Shown: positions 59,695 to 64,000 of the stretch, in pieces
Layout: each line of letters begins with the position of its first letter
Position numbering within the stretch: the stretch's first letter is position 1
NCBI GenBank assembly: GCA_963732875.1
Contig: CAVTBD010000002.1
Span: 124,001 to 188,000 of the forward strand
Direction: 5' to 3'
DNA from: WHSO01 sp963732875
Lineage (GTDB): Bacteria > Pseudomonadota > Alphaproteobacteria > SMXQ01
Length of the DNA stretch: 64,000 nt
Made by a program: the position numbers and the translations under genes
Notes under the pieces: generated by a model
Database searches by the model: none
Told to the model about the DNA's origin: nothing
The model's input: the letters and a program-made list of their open reading frames with translations, nothing else

Positions 59695-60822
59695 TCAGGT
59701 GCGGTACTTGGATTCGTCGATGTAGTCGCCCATGTCGGAGCGCACGTTGGTCTTCTCGATGGCCTCGAGCCATTTCCTGTGGAGGCGCGGGTCCTGGTCC
59801 TCGTACTCGACCTGGCGGCCGCCCTTCTTGATGTCGGTATCGGCCTTGCCGCCGACGCCCTCGCGCCGGGTGGTCGAGAACGGATAGCGCCGGCTGCCCA
59901 TGCCGATGGCGAGGTAGCGGGCGGGCTCGGGCGCCGTATTGAAGTGCTGGTGGAACATCCACAGCGGCGGTGCGTACATCACGCCGTGGCGCCACGGCAC
60001 CTCGACGAACTCCTGGTCGCCTTCGTACCACAGCAGCGAATAGCCGGCGCCGGTCACTGCCCAGATGTGGATGCCGTCGCCGTGGCGGTGGCCTTTCTTG
60101 TAGCGTGCGGTCGGAATTTCGGAGGTATGGGCGTGCAGGGTGCCGTCGGCCAGGATGAAGGCAATGTTGGAGCCACCCGCGCCGCGTTCTTTCCAGGTGA
60201 TCAGTTCGAAGTTCTTGAGGTCCGGCACGAAGGTGGTTTCCCACATGTGGCGGCCGGGCTTGATCGGCGTGAAATCGCCGTCGCCCTCGTAGTACTTGGG
60301 ATCGCCCATACGGTCGGTGAATCTGAAGTCGTTGTCGAATACGAAGGCTTCGTTGTGGAACAGGTTCATCACCAGCGGCGCGAAATGGGTACAGGCGAGC
60401 AGCGCGCGCTCGCTGCCCGAGCCGTTGTAGATCTGGTAGCCGGCGTTGAGCGGCAGGGCGAACAGGCTGCGCGGGCTCCATTCGAAGGAGTGGCGCTGGC
60501 CGTTGGGCAGCTCGATGGTGGTCGAGCCGTGGCCCTCCAGCACGTAGACGAAGCATTCGTACATGTGCTCGATCGGCGCGGTGCGCTTGCCGGCGGGAAT
60601 ATCGAGCAGGTAGGCCGCGCACTGGTCGCCGCGTCCCTTGACGTGGAGGAAGGCACCCTTGCAGTCGAACCGCGGCCATGGACCGGTTTCGACCGCGAGT
60701 GCGTCGATGCCGAACCCTTCATGGACGGGCGGGCCCTCGGCCCTCACCCAGTCCAGGTAGGGATCGAGCAAGAAGCGCTTTTCGTGGTCGGTTTCGAGGA
60801 GCTTCAGTTCTTCCTCGGCCAT
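59695..60822 (-). CDS. Double-cupin protein, paralogue 7 of 9
   Basis: The 375-residue copy begins MAEEELKLLETDHEKRFLLD, with GGGAGGACCGCC just upstream. The first barrel has EHMYECFVYVLEG, with Cys next to the conserved Glu; the second barrel has KKGHRHGDGIHI near residue 243 and FHQHFN near 289. Ligand residues are intact. It lies 55 nt upstream of the EutA-like gene and downstream of the TctC gene 61004-62284 on the same strand, the closest double cupin to the ASKHA ATPase. Confidence 0.85.
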   Translation of the reverse strand: MAEEELKLLETDHEKRFLLDPYLDWVRAEGPPVHEGFGIDALAVETGPWPRFDCKGAFLHVKGRGDQCAAYLLDIPAGKRTAPIEHMYECFVYVLEGHGSTTIELPNGQRHSFEWSPRSLFALPLNAGYQIYNGSGSERALLACTHFAPLVMNLFHNEAFVFDNDFRFTDRMGDPKYYEGDGDFTPIKPGRHMWETTFVPDLKNFELITWKERGAGGSNIAFILADGTLHAHTSEIPTARYKKGHRHGDGIHIWAVTGAGYSLLWYEGDQEFVEVPWRHGVMYAPPLWMFHQHFNTAPEPARYLAIGMGSRRYPFSTTRREGVGGKADTDIKKGGRQVEYEDQDPRLHRKWLEAIEKTNVRSDMGDYIDESKYRT

Positions 60823-61003
60823 GGCGGTCCTCCCGGGGGATTCTTCGGTCGGGCCGCTCCGGGCCCTGGGCCGGGCGAGCGCACCGGCGGGTGCAAAATA
60901 CTCGATGGGCTTCCACCCCGTCCAGTGCGGAGGGGCGGTTTTTCGAGGATTTCCGCGGCGGGACGGGCCTTCCGGGGAAGCACCCGCCCCGCCGGCGTCA
61001 GCG

Positions 61004-62284
61004 CTACTTGCAATCCAGGGATTTGGCCGTGGATTTGTTGCCGAGATGGGTGATCTTGCAGGTCATTCCGGCCTTGAGGGCGCCCCGCTTGGCCTTCTTG
61101 CCGGCGATGGCGAGCTTGGTCCGGCTGCCGGAGATGGTTACCTGGATGGTCTTGCCGCCGTCCTTGAACGCGATGGTCTTGCCCTTGCCCTTGACCGCCT
61201 CGAGGGTGGCCTCGACGGTGCGGTACGAGAGCTTGACCTGTTCGAACGGCACCTTGCTCACGACCGCGCGACGCGCCTCGGCGACGACGTCCTTGGGGGT
61301 GGCGTAGATGCGGGTGAGCAGTTGCTGGATGCTCTCGCCCGTGATCGGGTCGATATCGAGCCTGGCGCGCGCGGCGTCCTTGCGGAAAGCTTCCGACCTG
61401 GTCATGTCCATGAACGCCTTGCGCAGCATGGCGAGGCGGTCGGCAGGCACGCCGGGCGGCGCGGCGAACGGCCGGCCCATCTCGGCAGCGGCCAGGAACA
61501 TCTCGAAGATCTGCTTGCCGGTCGCCGACTTGGCGAGGTCGGTCACGAGCGGGATGCTGGGATCGGGCAGGCCCTCGATCTTGTTGAGCGAGATCTGTAC
61601 CACCGGGATGATCTGCCCGGCCTTGAGGGCGGCGAGACGGCGCGACTGGATCGTGCTCCACGAACTGATGCCGCCGGTCAGCTCGCCGCGCTCGGTGGCG
61701 AGATTGATGTCGTCGCTGCCGGGATAGCCCGAGATGATCTTGAGCTTGGTAGCGAGTACGTTGTTGAACAGCGTGGCGTAGAGCGCGCTTTCCGCGGTCG
61801 AGCCGGTGACGCCGACGATCAGGGTCTTGGAAAACAGCTCGTTGGCGGTCTTGATGCCGGCCTTGTCGGACGCCCACAGCACGGTGGATTCGCGGTTGAG
61901 GCTGCCGAGCCAGTTGAGCTTGAGCGCGTCGAACTTGGCACGGGAGCTCTTCTTGGTCAGCGGGTCGAGCGGGATGCCGCGGTTGAAGGTGGCGATCACC
62001 GTGCCGTCCTTGGGCGCCGTGTTGTAGAGCGCGTTGACCGCGACCAGTCCGCCCGCGCCCGGCATGTTCTGGGGCACGACCACCGGCTTGCCGGGGATGC
62101 TGTCGCCGTAGTGGCGGGCGAGGATGCGGCCGTAGGTATCGTAGCCGCCGCCGGCGGTGGCGCCGATATAGAGGCGGATGCGCTTGCCGGCATAGAAGTC
62201 GTCGGCGGACGCGGGAAGGGGCCGGGCGACGGCGGCCGCGCAGCCGATCGCGGCTGCCAGACAGAGCAGGGAACGCGTCTTCAT
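61004..62284 (-). CDS. TctC solute-binding protein with C-terminal beta-type domain
   Basis: The 426-residue exported protein starts MKTRSLLCLAAAIGCAAAVA, a signal peptide with cleavage near PASADD. Binding-protein motifs are GATAGGGYDTYGRILARHYG, NMPGAGGLVAVNALYN and ISGYPGSDDINLATERGELT. After about residue 345 comes an extension with KGKGKTIAFKDGGKTIQVTI, then AGKKAKRGALKAGMTCKITH and a final Lys-SLDCK, alignable with the ends of the proteins at 32628 and 42077. It lies between double-cupin genes with no permease gene adjacent. Confidence 0.9.
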   Translation of the reverse strand: MKTRSLLCLAAAIGCAAAVARPLPASADDFYAGKRIRLYIGATAGGGYDTYGRILARHYGDSIPGKPVVVPQNMPGAGGLVAVNALYNTAPKDGTVIATFNRGIPLDPLTKKSSRAKFDALKLNWLGSLNRESTVLWASDKAGIKTANELFSKTLIVGVTGSTAESALYATLFNNVLATKLKIISGYPGSDDINLATERGELTGGISSWSTIQSRRLAALKAGQIIPVVQISLNKIEGLPDPSIPLVTDLAKSATGKQIFEMFLAAAEMGRPFAAPPGVPADRLAMLRKAFMDMTRSEAFRKDAARARLDIDPITGESIQQLLTRIYATPKDVVAEARRAVVSKVPFEQVKLSYRTVEATLEAVKGKGKTIAFKDGGKTIQVTISGSRTKLAIAGKKAKRGALKAGMTCKITHLGNKSTAKSLDCK

Positions 62285-62358
62285 GGTTCAGGCTCCCTAA
62301 AAATGCGGCCAGCGCCGCGCGGGTTGTCCGACGGGAAATCCGCCGGAGGGGTGCGCTT

Positions 62359-63480
62359 TTACGTCTTGAGGAAGGCCGCCATGCGCGGCTCGAGCCCGGC
62401 CGCCGCCATCTCGCGCAGCCAGAGCTCGTGGATGCGCGGGTCCTGGTCGACGTATTCGATCTGCATGCCGCCGTCCTCGACGCCCTTGGCGAACATGCCG
62501 TCCGGGCCCCAGATGTCCTTCTTGCCCTGGGTCATGGGGTAGCGGACGCTGCCCATCTGGATCGCGAGGTAGCGCGACGGCGAGGGCGAGATGTTGAAGT
62601 GCTGGTGGAACATCTGGTCGGGCGGCGCATAGATCACGCCATGCTGCCAGTCGGCGCGGTGGAAGTCGTGGTCGCCTTCGTACCACAGCAGCGAATAGCC
62701 CTTGCCGGTGACGGCGTGGATGACGACGCCGTTCATGTGGCGATGGCCCTTCTTGTAGGTGCCGGGCGGGATCTCCGAGCAGTGGCAGCCGATCGAGCCC
62801 TCGGCGAGGATGAAGCGCAAACTGGTGCCGCCGGCGCCGCGGGTCGGCATGGCCTTGAGCTCGAATGCGGAGAGGTCGGGGACGAAGTTGGTCTCCCACT
62901 GGTGGCGTCCCTGCAGCACCTCGATATATTCCCCTTCGCCCGCGAAATAGCCGGTGCCGCCCATGCGCTCGGGGAACGGATAGGGGTTGTCGAAGATGAA
63001 GCGTTCGTTGCGGAACAGGTTCATCAGATAGGTCAGGTTGTTGGTGGCGGCGAGGCGCGCGGGCTCCCGGCCCGAGCCGTTGAAGTGGCGATAGCGCGCA
63101 TTCAGCGGCACCGAGAACAGGCTCTTCGGGCCCCATTCGAAGCTGTGCGTGCCTTCTTCGGTCTCGACCGTGGTCGAGCCGTGGCCCGACAGCACGTAGA
63201 TCACTTCCTCGTAGATGTGGCGGGTGGGCGCGGTGGCCTTGCCCGGCGGCAGTTCGATCAGGAAGGTGGTGAGGAAGTCGTCGCGTCCCTTGAGATGGCA
63301 GATCGCGCCGTTGACGCCGAAGCGGTCCCACGGCCGGGCTTCGATGGCCAGCATGTCGATGGCGAAATCCGCGTGGATCGGAACGCCCTCGGCCTCGGCC
63401 CAGTCGAGATAGGGGTCGAGCAGGAACTTGCGTTCCCTGTCACGCAATTTTGGGCCGGTCTCGCCGTCGGCGTCGGCCAT
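62359..63480 (-). CDS. Double-cupin protein, paralogue 8 of 9
   Basis: The 373-residue copy begins MADADGETGPKLRDRERKFL. The first barrel has HIYEEVIYVLSG. The second barrel has KKGHRHMNGVVIHA near residue 244 and FHQHFN near 290: the third metal-ligand position, His in most copies, is Val here. The next His is two residues later and might not reach the metal. It is followed on the same strand by the TctC gene and overlapped upstream by the run-on end of paralogue 9. Its altered site may mean a different metal or substrate, or a structural role. Confidence 0.83.
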   Translation of the reverse strand: MADADGETGPKLRDRERKFLLDPYLDWAEAEGVPIHADFAIDMLAIEARPWDRFGVNGAICHLKGRDDFLTTFLIELPPGKATAPTRHIYEEVIYVLSGHGSTTVETEEGTHSFEWGPKSLFSVPLNARYRHFNGSGREPARLAATNNLTYLMNLFRNERFIFDNPYPFPERMGGTGYFAGEGEYIEVLQGRHQWETNFVPDLSAFELKAMPTRGAGGTSLRFILAEGSIGCHCSEIPPGTYKKGHRHMNGVVIHAVTGKGYSLLWYEGDHDFHRADWQHGVIYAPPDQMFHQHFNISPSPSRYLAIQMGSVRYPMTQGKKDIWGPDGMFAKGVEDGGMQIEYVDQDPRIHELWLREMAAAGLEPRMAAFLKT

Positions 63481-64000
63481 GGTGTCCTCCCGATGATGGC
63501 GCGGGGTCTTAGCGCCCCGCCACCGTCATTATAGGCGCGAAACCGCGCCGGGCGGGAGTTCCAGGATTTCTGAAGGTAGGGGGTCTCGTCGATGACCTCG
63601 CCCATCAGGGACCTGACCTGGTTCTTGGCGAGCTCGTCGAGGAAGATCGCGTGGATGCGCGGGTCCTGGTCCTCGTACTCGACCTGGCTGCCGCCGTCCT
63701 TGATCGAGGTGTCCACGCCGCCGTCCCAGATCTTGCGCTTGACGTCGAACAGCGGGTAGCGGGTCGAGCCCATCTGGATGGCGACGTAGCGCGACGGCTC
63801 TGGCCCGTTGTTGAAGTGCTGGTGGAACATCTGGTCGGGCGGCGCGTACATGACGCCGTGGTGCCAGTCGATGCGCTTGAAGTCCTCGTCGCCCTCGTAC
63901 CAGAACAGCGAGTAGCCGTGACCGGTCACGCAATAGACGTTGGTGCCGGGCGTGTGGCGGTGGCCCTTCTTGTAGGTGCCGACCGGCATCTGCGAGGTGT
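63258..64000 (-). CDS. Double-cupin protein, paralogue 9 of 9 (partial, abnormal 3' end)
   Basis: Only the second barrel is inside the window; the start lies beyond 64000. It contains VGTYKKGHRHTPGTNVYCVT, with Asn where most copies have the third His ligand, then FHQHFN and the typical ending MGEVIDETPYLQKS. Other copies stop at about this point, but here the frame stays open for about 100 more codons and overlaps paralogue 8 by 223 nt. The extra sequence (RPARFRAYNDGGG...) shows no family resemblance. A one-base indel around 63550-63585, perhaps at GGGGG 63579-63583, would give a normal end near 63529 or shortly after. Confidence 0.7.
   Translation of the reverse strand, partial: TSQMPVGTYKKGHRHTPGTNVYCVTGHGYSLFWYEGDEDFKRIDWHHGVMYAPPDQMFHQHFNNGPEPSRYVAIQMGSTRYPLFDVKRKIWDGGVDTSIKDGGSQVEYEDQDPRIHAIFLDELAKNQVRSLMGEVIDETPYLQKSWNSRPARFRAYNDGGGALRPRAIIGRTPWPTPTARPAQNCVTGNASSCSTPISTGPRPRAFRSTRISPSTCWPSKPGRGTASASTARSAISRDATTSSPPS

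Noticed and set aside
1..64000. CRISPR arrays, tRNA or rRNA genes, insertion sequences, prophage
   Set aside because: No regularly spaced direct repeats, tRNA-like cloverleafs, rRNA core sequences, transposase motifs or phage genes were noticed on reading both strands.

Overview
The window is about two-thirds G+C with dense, often overlapping genes. Its families (protocatechuate branch, UbiD decarboxylases, many tripartite tricarboxylate transporter binding proteins) suggest an alphaproteobacterium of the Rhodospirillales/Rhizobiales kind; that placement is inference from gene content, not a marker gene. Nearly the whole window is catabolic accessory DNA for aromatic or heteroaromatic acids plus a vitamin B12 uptake locus. 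No rRNA, tRNA, CRISPR array, transposase or phage gene was seen.

Layout. 23-4808 (+): UbiD decarboxylase and three double-cupin proteins. 4818-9118 (-): fused TctA-TctB permease, TctC-type binding protein, gentisate-dioxygenase-like bicupin, divergent from an IclR regulator (9332-10138, +). 10160-12114 (-): a cassette of a gentisate-dioxygenase-like bicupin and a heme-oxygenase-like (TenA/PqqC fold) protein, the latter frameshifted; an intact second copy lies at 38563-40398. 12366-18307: three TctC proteins, a second UbiD and an ornithine-cyclodeaminase-family enzyme. 18530-19048: unknown protein behind a strong promoter. 19218-22457 (+): protocatechuate 3,4-cleavage genes pcaH-pcaG-pcaB-pcaC. 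22473-23148: AT-richer HEPN-type gene, frameshifted. 23204-30350: ThDP enzyme, amidohydrolase-like exported protein, intradiol dioxygenase, GalB, GalD, small cupin and SDR. 30436-35009 (+): second TctA-TctB fusion, TctC and a 4,5-dihydroxyphthalate-decarboxylase-like protein. 35094-40398 (-): three double cupins and the intact bicupin/heme-oxygenase-like cassette. 40652-46792: NicX/M29-like enzyme, TctC, a structured-RNA candidate, a tiny membrane protein, an M20 amidohydrolase and a gentisate 1,2-dioxygenase homologue. 46951-52885 (-): cobalamin riboswitch-btuB-btuF-btuC-btuD-tonB. 52970-64000 (-): three paralogous MFS transporters, a second dihydroxyphthalate-decarboxylase-like protein, an EutA-family ASKHA ATPase, a TctC and three double cupins, one running off the window.

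How it fits together (inference): TctC proteins and MFS carriers would bring aromatic acids in; UbiD, dihydroxyphthalate-decarboxylase-like and ThDP enzymes would decarboxylate; cupin, intradiol and NicX-like enzymes would open rings; Pca and Gal enzymes would carry products towards central metabolism. The striking feature is paralogue expansion: nine double cupins of about 375 aa, seven TctC proteins, four gentisate-dioxygenase-like bicupins, two heme-oxygenase-like proteins and three MFS carriers. EutA is known as a reactivator of a B12-dependent enzyme; it sits here without EutBC, in a cupin operon beside a B12 uptake operon. Several genes carry single-base frameshifts at short G/C runs, so some 'pseudogenes' may be assembly errors.
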